From NCBI GenBank assembly GCA_004431415.1, contig QPMI01000588.1, positions 186,001-250,000 on the forward strand: a DNA stretch of 64,000 bases, read 5' to 3'. Origin of the DNA: Cyanophora paradoxa (lineage: Eukaryota > Glaucocystophyceae > Cyanophorales > Cyanophoraceae). The position numbers and the translations under genes are program-made. The first letter of the stretch is position 1. Every line of letters begins with the position of its first letter. Under the pieces are notes generated by a model. The model did no database searches and was not told the DNA's origin. It was given only the letters and a program-made list of their open reading frames with translations. Below, one piece after another: positions 10,737 to 21,904 of this stretch.

Positions 10737-11393
10737 AGACGGCGTTGCGACTGTGACGCAGGAGCCGCTGACATTCTGCATAGGTGCAGTGCAGACGCAC
10801 AGCGGCCTCGCGAAGACGGCGCCTGGCAGGAGCTTCCGCATCCTTGAACCCACATAGAATTGTCCATTGCGCACGATGACTTCATTCTCGGTACACACGT
10901 ACCTGTACATGTATCGAATGAGGCCGCAAAAAGATCCGAAGGCTTTCATGGTCAGCCGGCAGACTGGCCATGGGCGTATGATCCAGAACTATATATTGTT
11001 CGCACCACACGCATATAGAAAGGCCATTCCACTGGATGACCGTGTGGTTGTTGAAGACCTGTACACCTGAAGTTGCGCCTGTTCCGCCGCCCGCATTGTA
11101 CGTCGCGGGACCGTAAACTCCGTTAGCGGTCCAAGCTGCGCATACGTGCATGCGCATGTGAGACTGCGCATGCGCCGCGGTCTTAAGCTTGTGGCTGACT
11201 GCGCCGGCGCCGTACGCTTGTGTTTCAAAAACGCATGCGCACAAGGATTTACATTGGTGCTGTTGCACTTGCACGCGCTTCCACTAACAGCGTTATCGAC
11301 TGGCTGCCCGTTGACGCACTCAGGGTTGTAAGTGATTTGGGCCGCGCTGCAACATCCAACCACGGCCACAATGACCAGGATGCGCGCGAGCAT
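9376..11393 (-). CDS. Secreted, C-terminally anchored surface protein with Ser-Pro linker, multi-exon
   Basis: Starts at ATG 11393 with a signal peptide (LARILVIVAVVGCC, cleavage near SAA-Q). Exon 1 reaches about 11253; exon 2 lies near 11127-10990. Exon 3 (about 10902-10443) carries paired Cys and about ten Ser-Pro dipeptides encoded by a GGCGAC repeat. Exon 10384-10274, exon 10203-10158 (next donor GC), exon 10089-9926 and exon 9843-9769 join with matching phases and read PAPVIQSAQ-AGEPVTIFGEG then FPVDASIAIHIINPGTG. One or more last exons end at TAA near 9376 with a hydrophobic tail (QALLAMAIASAILAVVV), typical of a GPI signal or single TM helix. N-glycosylation sites (NNT, NHT, NVS) are present. 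The GGTLVF and VTIFGEG segments resemble IPT/TIG folds weakly. Likely a cell-surface or wall protein; exons 2, 3 and the last ones need transcript support. Confidence 0.6.
10681..10740. repeat. GGCGAC hexanucleotide microsatellite coding Ser-Pro repeats
   Basis: About nine perfect GGCGAC units on the plus strand. Read on the minus strand in the surface-protein frame they give tandem Ser-Pro dipeptides, so the microsatellite length sets linker length. Imperfect units extend it on both sides. Confidence 0.9.
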
Positions 11394-11770
11394 GCATATG
11401 GTCGGTGAAGCCGGCGCCCCGCGACGCATCGATATCGCTTTTTGCTGCAAGGGCGGCCGCGGCTTTCGCATTAATATTCGCTTTCCGAATACGAACTTCG
11501 GAAGTTCGGTATACGTTCCGCTTTCTCCTCAGGGCCTAGCCTTCGCCGTGATGGGAAAGCCTGCTTCCGCGCGTCCTTGTATTAAGCTTCGAATTCCGCG
11601 GCGCCGTCACCTTCCGCGCTTTCTAGATCTAGATCTCTGCACTGCCGCAGTGCGGCAGCTGGCGCCGCGGCCGGCGCCGGCTCCGGCGCCTCCGCGTGGC
11701 GGCTGTGCACTGCGCGGCAGTATGCATGCCGCGGTGCAGGCGGCACTACCGGTAACCGGTAGTACGTATA
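11394..11770. other. Upstream region of the surface-protein gene, no gene seen
   Basis: Contains ATATCGATATC-like words, CTAGATCTAGATCT at 11621-11634 and a GC-rich palindromic block (GCCGCGGCCGGCGCCGGC type) at 11660-11695. ACCGGTAACCGGT occurs at 11748-11760. It should include the promoter for the minus-strand gene that begins at 11393. Confidence 0.5.
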
Positions 11771-12012
11771 CTGTAGGAGGCGGAAAATTGCCGAGGCGAA
11801 AAATTGCCGAATTCGTCCAAAACCGGAATTGCCGTCACAATGCCGTGGCGATCGCGATAAATTGCCGAATCCGGGCTAGGATTCTGCTCTATGGCGGGCT
11901 AGGAAAGTACCTACCCCCAGCAACATTGCCGAGTCGTTAAATTGCCGAATTCGGCGTCTCGGCAATTTATATATGGCAATTATTCACCGCGGCAATTTTC
12001 CGCCTCCTACAG
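11771..12012. mobile_element. MITE: 242-bp non-autonomous DNA transposon with 23-bp perfect TIRs and TA duplication
   Basis: The left end begins CTGTAGGAGGCGGAAAATTG and the right end (read in reverse) is identical for 23 bases. TA flanks both ends (11769-11770 and 12013-12014), as in Tc1/mariner-type MITEs. The interior is AT-richer, codes for nothing, and repeats AATTGCCGAATTC-like words several times in both orientations, so the transcript would fold strongly. Confidence 0.8.
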
Positions 12013-12014
12013 TA

Positions 12015-12295
12015 CTTGTACTGCCGCAGTGCGGCCTGGACTACCGTGTATACGTAACACTGTAACACTTATTTACTGCGCCACAAATTACTGCGTTCTC
12101 AGAGTCTAAACTTTCTGCGCCGATTGGCGCTTTACTGCGCAGCACTGCGGCAGTCTGCGCTACCAAATTATACTGCGTTCCATCAGCCTCGAAAACGTAT
12201 TATTTGTTAGCCAAGGGGGTAATATTGCGCTACCAAATTGCTGCGTTCTAAAAATTTTGAGCGCAGTAATAATACTGTAATATGGTAGCGCAGTA
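12015..12295. repeat. Imperfect foldback sequence with repeated ACTGCG words, abutting the LTR
   Basis: CTGCGCTACCAAATTA at 12155 reappears inverted as TAATATGGTAGCGCAG ending at 12293, giving a foldback of about 139 bases. GCGCTACCAAATT also occurs directly at about 12218. ACTGCG words recur through 12070-12290. This could be a degenerate MITE. No gene seen. Confidence 0.4.
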
Positions 12296-12578
12296 TGTCG
12301 CATCCGACATTATAGCGGATGCTCGTTTGTGAGCCGCTAGGGCTCTAGATGATGTGCGCAGCCTTCGTGCTGCTAGATCGACGGCGCCTAGGCTAGTTAG
12401 AGCGCCGCGGTCACTTGTATGCGTGTGTCGGGGTACGCCGTAGCTGGACGGGTACACCCTCAGTCTACCATCACGGTGGCTAACAGCAGCAGCACTCGCC
12501 AAACCCCGCCCTGCCGAGCTTGCACTCCGCACGGGCTTCCCGCGCGCACGATTAGACACACTAATCTCGCACGCGACA
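12296..12578 (+). repeat. 5' LTR of element A
   Basis: Starts TGTCGCATCC and ends CGCACGCGACA, the same ends as the proven 300-bp LTRs of element C (TGTCGCATGC...CGCACGCGACA). A shared inner stretch CAGCCTTCGTGCTGCTAG lies at 12360. Length 283. The rest has diverged from C. Confidence 0.75.
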
Positions 12579-12603
12579 GGCGCCATTCTGCCGGAATCGA
12601 ACC
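12579..12603 (+). promoter_or_regulatory. tRNA primer-binding site of element A
   Basis: Follows the LTR CA end directly. Its reverse complement is GGTTCGATTCCGGCAGAATG plus GGCGCC, a standard tRNA T-arm (GGTTCGATTCC) running into an acceptor 3' strand. Minus-strand DNA synthesis would be primed here. Confidence 0.75.
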
Positions 12604-13054
12604 TTCAAGGGTCGCTGGACTTCCAGGCTCTGCCCGCGCCGCGCGCCTCGCCGCGCCGCCTCGCATAAGCTTAGAGAGATCTGGGACGAGCTTTCCGGGC
12701 GACCGCCACTTGTGGCGTGCTACGCTGCACACTTCGGCCGCGTCGCCTCTGGGCGGGCTGATTGTGCTTCGGAAGTGACTCTAGTGTCCCTCGCGGGCTT
12801 CGGTGCATCCCCAGACCGAAGCGCACGCACGAGCTCTCGCGAGAGTCTCAATCATTGTCTGTGTCCCTTCGCCGGTTGCACGCTTCGCGTCGCAAACTGT
12901 GCCCCGGAGTCTGCCAGCGGCAGTTCTCTGAGTGTCCCTGAGTCGGTTCTCGCACGCCACGAGAAGACCGTGTCCCGGATCTGCAGTGCGCTGCAGATCA
13001 AATCTTGTGCCCTGGCATTCTGTTCTCGTGGCTATACGCTGCAAAGAGAGCAAT

Positions 13055-13862
13055 ATGTCGAACACTTCTGAACTGATCAGTTCTGAAGTCCGTAGCCAGC
13101 TGTCCGCACTTGCGCACGTTGAGCCTGCGAAGGCCGAACTTGCTGTGCAGCTCGCTGGCACCGCCGCTGCGGCGGAGGATGATCCCGCGCGGATCGCCTT
13201 CCTCCCCGCGAAGCCGCGCCTCGCCGACGGTGACCGGTTCCGGAAGGATGTCCGGAACTTCCAGTCGGCTCAGCCGACGAAGTATCTCTTTGGCCCGGAC
13301 ACTGCCGGCGGCCAGGAGTATACTAAGTCTGAGGCGCTTGCCGGAGTGATCGTCGGCGCATCCGCCCCGGCGCCCTCCGCGCCGAGATTGAGCGTAAGCG
13401 CGACCTCTATGAGGCCTCTATTGCTGGCCTGGAGCGTGACCGCGCCCTGCTCGCTCGTCTCGAACTTGTCCCGGCTGATCTGCGGACTGCCGAGGATGAG
13501 GCTGCAATCTTGGCGCTGCAGCAGAGCTGCGCGCGCGATCATGCCACTATCGTGGCCGTGCGTGACTCGTACTTGCGTGCCCCCGGGCTCCTCGCGACGA
13601 TCACGGCATGGATCCATGAGACGCGCCCGCACGCGGCCCGCCGGGCTCTCACTGAGCCCTACACGGGCGAGGATCCGCGCTCATGGCATGACTGGTTCAT
13701 GCCCCTAGTGCAGCACACGCTGCCCCAGGGCCAGCGCCTCGCCGTGTACTATGCGGAGTGTCTGCGCACTGCGCTCGAGGCCCGCTCGACGAGCGAGGAC
13801 CCGGAATATCAGAACCTCGATGTTCGGATGGCCGGGTTCGCCCAGGCGAACGAGCGCACTCT
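13055..13862 (+). CDS. gag: Gag, N-terminal half, of element A (cut by element B)
   Basis: ATG at 13055 after a 450-base leader. Residues 1-105 are followed by a frame change near 13370, where one base seems missing; the frame beginning AEIERKRDLYEA then runs open to the junction. The helical text parallels the gag of element C: both have PYTGEDPRSW or AYTGEDPLTW, then HTxPxGxxxAxxL. The frame reaches the B insertion at 13862 in NERTL and resumes after 44791 with RAFLAAL. Gag packages the RNA in cytoplasmic particles. The base loss could be decay or an assembly error. Confidence 0.7.
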
Positions 13863-13902
13863 CACTGGGAGCCAGAAATTAAGTTTACCATATGGTAAAC
13901 TT
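13863..13902 (+). repeat. Left terminal inverted repeat of element B
   Basis: Forty bases; differs from the inverted right end at positions 14 and 29. It includes the inner palindrome GTTTACCATATGGTAAAC. Confidence 0.88.
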
Positions 13903-13904
13903 AG

Positions 13905-14070
13905 GGGGTGGTAAAGGTGTGCCGTTTGCGTTACCGCACGGTAAAGTCAGGGTGGTAAAGTCAGGGTGGTAAAGTTGGGGTGGTAAAGTCAGGGTGGTAA
14001 AGTTGGGGTGGTAAAGTCAGGGTGGTAAAGTCAGGGTGGTAAAGTCAGGGTGGTAAAGTCAGAGGGGTGA
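13905..14070 (+). repeat. Left subterminal GGTAAAG repeats of element B
   Basis: Ten copies of GGTAAAG, mostly in 14-15-base units GGTGGTAAAGTCAG or GGTGGTAAAGTTGG. Subterminal repeats in CACTA elements bind their DNA-binding transposition protein; that role is inferred here. Confidence 0.75.
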
Positions 14071-14317
14071 ACTCGCAGCGTTACATCCCGGATCCCGCTG
14101 CTTTCCCATATCCATGCCAGCGCTGGTTTTCCGTGCATGCTGATATTACATGCATTTTACAACTTCCTCTCTATATATATATATAGCTAGCTATAGCTAC
14201 TGCAGAGCTAGCTATAGCTCGCGACGCATCGCTGCAGCGCCTGTAGCTAGCAAAAGGCACGACACACAGCTGGACCTGTACATGTGGGTTTGCAAAGGCA
14301 ATGGCCATGGTCCGATC

Positions 14318-16990
14318 GACGGTCAGCAGGGCCGGCCAATCGCAAATAGCGCGCTATCGGAAAGGAAGGGTGCACCGACCTCGAGATCTTCGATTCTAGA
14401 TGAAAACGCTCTTGGCAGCTCTGCGGGAGACAACGCAGGCTGCAGTCAGCTGCAGATCGATGAAAATGAAGATCGGAAAGCGCAATCCAACGCCTAAGCT
14501 TAAGAGCCCAGCCGGCAGCCCTGCCTGCTCGCTCACCTTCGAGCAGCAAGGCCGCCGGCAGACCCCACTGCTTGCTCACTTCAAGCAGCAGGGCCGGCCA
14601 ATCGCAAATACTATGATAGCCCGCTATCGGAAAGGAAGGGTGCACGGACCTCGAGATCTTCTCGATTCTAGATGAAAACACTCTTGACAGCTCTGCGGGA
14701 GACAACGCAGGCTGCAGTCAGCTGCAGATCGATGAAAATGAAGATCGGAAAGCGCAATCCAACGCCTAAGCTTAAGAGCCCAGCCGGCAGCCCTGCCTGC
14801 TCGCTCACCTTCGAGCAGCAAGGCCGCCGGCAGACCCCACTGCTTGCTCACTTCAAGCAGCAGGGCCGGCCAATCGCAAATAGCGCGCTATCCCGCTCTC
14901 GGAAAGGAAGGGTGCACGAACCTCGAGATCTTCTCGATTCTAGATGAAAACACTCTTGACAGCTCTGCGGGAGACAACGCAGGCTGCAGTCAGCTGCAGA
15001 TCGATGAAAATGAAGATCGGAAAGCGCAATCCAACGCCTAAGCTTAAGAGCCCAGCCGGCAGCCCTGCCTGCTCGCTCACCTTCGAGCAGCAAGGCCGCC
15101 GGCAGACCCCACTGCTTGCTCACCTTCAAGCAGCAGGGCCAGCCAATTGCAAACAGCCCGCTATCGGAAAGGAAGGGTGCACGGACCTCGAGATCTTCGA
15201 TTCTAGATGAAAACGCTCTTGACAGCTCTGCGGGAGACAACACAGGCTGCAGTCAGCTGCAGATTGATGAAAATGAAGATCGGAAAGCGCAATCCAACGC
15301 CTAAGCTTAAGAGCCCAGCCGGCAGCCCTGCCTGCTCGCTCACCTTCGAGCAGCAAGGCCGCCGGCAGACCCCACTGCTTGCTCACCTTCGAGCAGCAGG
15401 GCCGGCCAATTGCAAACAGCGCGCTATCGGAAAGGAAGGGTGCACGGACCTCGAGATCTTCGATTCTAGATGAAAACGCTCTTGACAGCTCTGCGGGAGA
15501 CCACACAGGCTGCAGTCAGCTACAGATTGATGAAAATGAAGATCGGAAAGCGCAATCCAACGCCTAAGCTTAAGAGCCCAGCCGGCAGCCCTGCCTGCTC
15601 GCTCACCTTCGAGCAGCAAGGCCGCCGGCAGACCCCACTGCTTGCTCACCTTCAAGCAGCAGGGCCGGCCAATTGCAAACAGCGCGCTATCAGAAAGGAA
15701 GGGTGCACGGACCTCGAGATCTTCGATTCTAGATGAAAACGCTCTTGACAGCTCTGCGGGAGACAACGCAGGCTGCAGTCAGCTGCAGATCGATGAGAAT
15801 GAAGATCGGAAAGTGCAATCCAACGCCTAAGCTTAAGAGCCCAGCCGGCAGCCCTGCCTGCTCGCTCACCTTCGAGCAGCAAGGCCGCCGGCAGACCCCA
15901 CTGCTTGCTCACTTCAAGCAGCAGGGCCGGCCAATCGCAAATAGCGCGCTATCGGAAAGGAAGGGTGCACGGACCTCGAGATCTTCGATTCTAGATGAAA
16001 ACACTCTTGACAGCTCTGCGGGAGACAACGCAGGCTGCAGTCAGCTGCAGATCGATGAAAATGAAGATCGGAAAGCGCAATCCAACGCCTAAGCTTAAGA
16101 GCCCAGCCGGCAGCCCCACCTGCAGCTGCTCGCTCACCTTCGAGCAGCAAGGCCGGCGGCAGACCCCACTGCTTGCTCACCTTCAAGCAGCAGGGCCGGC
16201 CGATCGCAAATAGCGCGCTAGCACTATCGAAAATGAAGGGTGCACGGACCTCGAGATCTTCGATTCGAAAATTCTAGATGAAAACGCTCTTGACAGCTCT
16301 GCGGGAGACAACACAGGCTGCAGTCAGCTGCAGATCGATGAAAATGAAGATCGGAAAGCGCAATCCAACGCCTAAGCTTAAGAGCCCAGCCGGCAGCCCC
16401 ACCTGCAGCTGCTCGCTCACCTTCGAGCAGCAAGGCCGGCGGCAGACCCCACTGCTTGCTCACCTTCAAGCAGCAGGGCCGGCCGATCGCAAATAGCGCG
16501 CTAGCACTATCGAAAATGAAGGGTGCACGGACCTCGAGATCTTCGATTCGAAAATTCTAGATGAAAACGCTCTTGACAGCTCTGCGGGAGACAACACAGG
16601 CTGCAGTCAGCTGCAGATCGTTGAGAATGATCATGATCATGATCACTGAGTCATGAGGCCCTGAGGATCGGAAAGTGCAATCCAACGCCTAGGCCTACAG
16701 CGCGGGCCCATGGCCAGCCGCGGCCGGCAGCCCCGCCTGCTCGCTCACCTTCGAGCAGCAAGGCCGCCGGCACACCCCGGCCCAGTGCGCTCGCTCATGA
16801 TCACCTTCATGATCAAGCAGCAGCTGCAGGGCCCGGGGCCGCGCGCGCGCGACTGGCGCTTCGCTGGCGAAAAGCTTACGAAGTTAACGTTAAGGCCTAG
16901 GCCTAGGCCTAGGGCGCACCGTGGCACGGACCTCATCGAATGCTCATGATGGCTCTTGATCTGCAGGAGATGACACACAAGCAGCGGTCA
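14318..16990 (+). repeat. Tandem array, unit 262-283 bp, about nine copies plus a diverged copy
   Basis: The phrase GATGAAAACGCTCTTGACAG recurs at about 14400, 14671, 14943, 15206, 15469, 15732, 15994, 16277 and 16560, so units are 272, 272, 263, 263, 263, 262, 283 and 283. Each unit is open in several frames on both strands, but the copies differ mostly by short indels and neutral changes and none is a credible gene. The last part (16640-16990) is diverged and carries TGATCATGATCATGATCA. Confidence 0.92.
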
Positions 16991-17699
16991 GACAGCAGTA
17001 GACGCGCACGGCAGAAGCGCACCATGCATATGACCGTCGGACATTCAAACACCAACGTTCACGTTGGTGCCGCAATCACTCGATGTTGCCGAAGTCTAGC
17101 TTATCATTGCTGATTCGTTTGAGGTTCTTCCGGAGCGGCAGCACAGCCAGCACGTCGCCACGCAGGGACGAGTACTGTACGTAGTACTGCGGTACCCCCC
17201 TGGCCCGCAGCTTGCTCATCACCTCATCTCTTCGCCATCTCTTCTCTCAACGATGTCAATGCGCTTGGACGGCCTTCTTAGCGTCAGGCGTAGGCCACGA
17301 GCTGGCGGGCTCGCCAGCAGCGGAAGGGGCGGCTCCGCTGCAGATCGGCGGCCGCGGGCCTCGCAACTGCAAGGTGCATGGAGCTCCTCGCTGCTCCCCT
17401 GTCCCGCCTGACTCGCGATCGTAAGCCGATGCAGGTCGCGAGGGTTGCTTCCCGCCTGACTCGTAAGCCGAAGGCGGGTGCGGCTGCGCTGCACTGCGCC
17501 GGGCCTGTTGCTTCGACGCCGAGCGCGCTCGGAGAGGTGCATGGAGCCTCCGCGCTGCCCTCCCGCGGCCGGCTCGTCTGACGCGAGGGAGCTGCAGTGG
17601 ATCCGGCCGCGGACGCGGGCGCGGCTGCGCTGCACTGCGTCCGCGGCGGGCCTGTTGCTTCAAGGGCGAGCATGCTGTGCGAGGTGTTGAGCCTCTTCG
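16991..17699. other. Spacer with diverged relatives of the next satellite, no gene seen
   Basis: Contains AACACCAACGTTCACGTTGG (palindromic) at about 17048, GTACTGTACGTAGTAC at 17171, and from 17300 GC-rich stretches with CCGCCTGACTCG and GAGGTGCATGGAGCC words that look like old copies of the 142-bp satellite. Confidence 0.5.
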
Positions 17700-20600
17700 C
17701 TGCGACACCAGCCCGCCTGGCTCAGAATTCGTCGCAGATCGCGTGCACGTGCTGGCGGGCTTGAGGGCGGGCGCGGGTCCGTTTCACTGAGGCGGGCCTG
17801 GTTGTTCGAGGCCGGACGCGGCCCGCGAGGTGCACTGAGCCTCTACGCTGCGCCGCCGGCCCGCCCGGCTCAGAATTCGTCGCAGGTCGCGTGCTGGCGG
17901 GCTTGAGGGCGGGCGCAGCTCCGTTTCACCGAGGCGGGCCTGGTTCTTCGAGGGCGGACGCGGCCCGCGAGGTGCACTGAGCCTCTTCGCTGCGCCGCCG
18001 GCCCGCCCGGCTCAGAATTCGTCGCAGGTCGCGTGCTGGCGGGCTTGAGGGCGGGCGCGGGTCCGTTTCACTGAGGCGGGCCTGGTTCTTCGAGGGCGGA
18101 CGCGGCCCGCGAGGTGCACTGAGCCTCTTCGCTGCGCCACCAGCCCGCCTGGCTCAGAATTCGTTGCAGATCGCGTGCACGTGCTGGCGGGCTTGAGGGC
18201 GGGCGCGGGTCCGTTTCACTGAGGCGGGCCTGGTTCTTCGAGGCCGGACGCGGCCTGCGAGGTGAACTGAGCCTCTTCGCTGCGCCGCCGGCCCGCCCGG
18301 CTCAGAATTCGTCGCAGGTCGCGTGCTGGCGGGCTTGAGGGAGGGCGCAGCTCCGTTTCACTGAGGTGGGCCTGGTTCTTCCGAGGGCGGACGCGGCCCG
18401 CGAGGTGCACTGAGCCTCTTCGCTGCGCCGCCGGCCCGCCCGGCTCAGAATTCGTCGCAGGTCGCGTGCTGGCGGGCTTGAGGGCGGGCGCGGCTCCGTT
18501 TCACCGAGGCGGGCCTGGTTCTTCGAGGGTGGACGCGGCCCGCGAGGTGAACTGAGCCTCTTCGCTGCGCCGCCGGCCCGCCCGGCTCAGAATTCGTCGC
18601 AGGTCGCGTGCTGGCGGGCTTGAGGGCGGGCGCGGGTCCGTTTCACTGCGGCGGGCCTGGTTCTTCGAGGCCGGACGCGGCCCGCGAGGTGCACTGAGCC
18701 TCTTCGCTGCGCCACCAGCCCGCCTGGCTCAGAATTCGTCGCAGGTCGCGTGCTGGCGGGCTTGAGGGCGGGCGCAGCTCCGTTTCACCGAGGTGGGCCT
18801 GGTTCTTCGAGGGCGGACGCGGCCCGCGAGGTGCACTGAGCCTCTTCGCTGCGCCGCCGGCCGGCCCGGCTCAGAATTCGTCGCAGGTCTCGTGCTGGCG
18901 GGCTTGAGGGCGGGCGCAGCTCCGTTTCACCGAGGCGGGCCTGGTTCTTCGAGGGCGGACGCGGCCCGCGAGGTGAACTGAGCCTCTTCGCTGCGCCGCC
19001 GGCCCGCCCGGCTCAGAATTCGTCGCAGGTCGCGTGCTGGCGGGCTTGAGGGCGGGCGCAGCTCCGTTTCACCGAGGTGGGCCTGGTTCTTCGAGGGTGG
19101 GCGCAGCTCGCGAGGTGCACTGAGCCTCTTCGCTGCGCCGCCGGCCCGCCTGGCTCAGAATTCGTCGCAGGTCGCGTGCTGGCGGGCTTGAGGGCGGGCG
19201 CGGGTCCGTTTCACCGAGGCGGGCCTGGTTCTTCGAGGGTGGGCGCAGCTCGCGAGGTGCACTGAGCCTCTTCGCTGCGCCACCAGCCCGCCTGGCTCAG
19301 AATTCGTCGCAGGTCGCGTGCTGGCGGGCTTGAGGGCGGGCGCGGGTCCGTTTCACTGAGGCGGGCCTGGTTCTTCGAGGGTGGACGCGGCCCGCGAGGT
19401 GCACTGAGCCTCTTCGCTGCGCCACCAGCCCGCCCGGCTCAGAATTCGTCGCAGGTCGCGTGCTGGCGGGCTTGAGGGCGGGCGCAGCTCCGTTTCACCG
19501 AGGCGGGCCTGGGTCTTCGAGGGTGGACGCGGCCCGCGAGGTGAACTGAGCCTCTTCGCTGCGCCGCCGGCCCGCCCGGCTCAGAATTCGTCGCAGGTCG
19601 CGTGCTGGCGGGCTTGAGGGCGGGCGCGGGTCCGTTTCACTGAGGTGGGCCTGGTTCTTCGAGGGTGGGCGCAGCTCGCGAGGTGCACTGAGCCTCTTCG
19701 CTGCGCCGCCGGCCCGCCGGGCTCAGAATTCGTCGCAGGTCGCGTGCTGGCGGGCTTGAGGGCGGGCGCAGCTCCGTTTCACCGAGGCGGGCCTGGTTCT
19801 TCGAGGGTGGACGCGGCCCGCGAGGTGCACTGAGCCTCTTCGCTGCGCCGCCGGCCCGCCCGGCTCAGAATTCGTCGCAGGTCGCGTGCTGGCGGGCTTG
19901 AGGGCGGGCGCGGGTCCGTTTCACTGAGGCGGGCCTGGTTGTTCGAGGTTGGGTGCAGCCCGCGAGGTGCACTGAGCCTTTTCGCTGCGCCACCAGCCCG
20001 CCTGGCTCAGAATTCGTCGCAGGTCGCGTGCTGGCGGGCTTGAGGGCGGGCGCAGCTCCGTTTCACTGAGGCGGGCCTGGTTCTTCGAGGGTGGACGCGG
20101 CCCGCGAGGTGCACTGAGCCTCTTCGCTGCGCCACCAGCCCGCCTGGCTCAGAATTCGTCGCAGGTCGCGTGCTGGCGGGCTTGAGGGCGGGCGCGGGTC
20201 CGTTTCACTGAGGCGGGCCTGGTTCTTCGAGGCCGGACGCGGCCCGCGAGGTGCACTGAGCCTCTTCGCTGCGCCGCCGGCCCGCCTGGCTCAGAATTCG
20301 TCGCAGGTCGCGTGCTGGCGGGCTTGAGGGCGGGCGCGGCTCCGTTTCACTGAGGCGGGCCTGGTTCTTCGAGGGCGGATGCAGCCCGCGAGGCGCACTG
20401 AGCCTTTTCGCTGCGCCGCCGGCCTGCCCGGCTCAGAATTCGTCGCAGGTCGCGTGCTGGCGGGCTTGAGGGCGGGCGCGGGTCCGTTTCACCGAGGTGG
20501 GCCTGGTTCTTCGAGGGTGGACGCGGCCCGCGAGGTGAACTGAGCCTCTTCGCTGCGCCGCCGGCCCGCCCGGCTCAGAATTCGTCGCAGGTCACGTGCT

Positions 20601-20850
20601 GGCGGGCTTGAGGGCGGGCGCGGGTCTGTTTCACTGAGGTGGGCCTGGTTCTTCGAGGGCGGACGCAGCTCGCGAGGTGCACTGAGCCTCTTCGCTGCGC
20701 CGCCGGCCCGCCCGGCTCAGAATTCGTCGCAGGTCACGTGCTGGCGGGCTTGAGGGTGGGCGCGGCTCCGTTTCACTGAGGCGGACCTGTTGCTTCGAGG
20801 GCGGATGCGGCCCGCGAGGTGCACTGAGCTTCTTCATGCCGAGGCCGGGT
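17700..20850 (+). repeat. Satellite array, 142-bp unit, about 22 copies
   Basis: Each unit carries GGCTCAGAATTCGTCGCAGG, GCTGGCGGGCTTGAGGG, CCGTTTCAC and GAGGTGCACTGAGCCTC in order. Counted unit length is 142, with some 148-base units that hold an extra GCACGT. Copies differ at about a dozen fixed sites (for instance CGCAGCTCC or CGCGGGTCC), giving mixed variants. It ends at a short AT-rich tail near 20860. Confidence 0.93.
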
Positions 20851-21904
20851 GCAGATAAGGGCTCGAGCTGTTTATATATAGCTGTAGAGAATAAGGGCAC
20901 TTGCACTCGGGATCAGTCACAGCTAGTGCTTGCAATTGAAGCCATGGAGGTCCAAGGCCTTAGGCTTAAAAGTCATGATGGATATGGGCTTTCATTTTGA
21001 TGATGGGCTTCATTCATGATCAAAGTCTCGGATACGAGGAGGAGGCCCTGAGGCCCTGCAGCTTCAGGTGAGGCTTCATGATAATTATGACAGGGTCATG
21101 CACTGATCACGAGTCGGCGTCAGTGAGCTTCAAGGCCATGCCAGGTTGTGGCCTTATAATTAATTATAATGACGAGCTCGTGATCATGAGCATCATGATC
21201 AGACCCGGAGGACCTCGCGGCTAGGCTAGGCTGGCCCAGTGGAGGTCACCGGGTTACAGCTTCACTGCTTCATGATCATGATGTCGTTGGGCTTCGAGGC
21301 CCTGAGCTCGAGGCTTCTTCGCGGCTTCATGATCGTCGACGTTGGGGTATAACGGGGTCACTGTGTCAGCAAGCCTTGAAGAACGCTTCTGAGCCCTTGA
21401 AGGCCCTGTGGCCTTCATGACGGGCTCATGCATGATCATACTATGATAAGCATCATGATCAGGCCCGGCGGCCCGGAGGACCTCGCGGCTAGCTATAGGC
21501 TAGGCTGGAGGTTACGGCTTCACTGCTTCATGATCATGATGTCGTTGGGCTTTGAGGCCCTAATTTAATTTCACTAAAAAGTTATAAGGCTTCATGCATG
21601 ATCATCGTGGTATAACGGGATCACTGTGTCAGCAATTGCAAGCCTCGGAGACCGCTTCTGAGCCCTTGAAAGCCCGGCGGCCCTGTGGCCTCATGAGCAT
21701 CATGATCAGGCCCGGAGGAGCTCTTGGCGATCGCGAGGCTAGGCTGGAGGTTACGGCTTCGCTGCTTCATGGTCCTGCTTTGAGTTAGCCGGGGCTGCTG
21801 AGCCCTCGGAGGCCCTGAGTACACTCGAAGCAATATATAGGCTGGCTATAGCATCGTTCGAATTCGAAAAGTTGGGATTCGAAGTCGGAATTCAAACAAA
21901 ACAA
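20851..21904. repeat. Degenerate repeats of about 245-265 bp rich in CATGATCATG
   Basis: Three related units begin near 21197, 21460 and 21704 with GATCAG(A/G)CCCGG then a CGAGGCTAGGCTGGAGG-like stretch, TCATGATCATGATGTCGTTGG in two of them, and a GGTATAACGG(G/A)(G/A)TCACTG line. Unusually dense in CATG and GATC. No gene seen. Confidence 0.6.
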
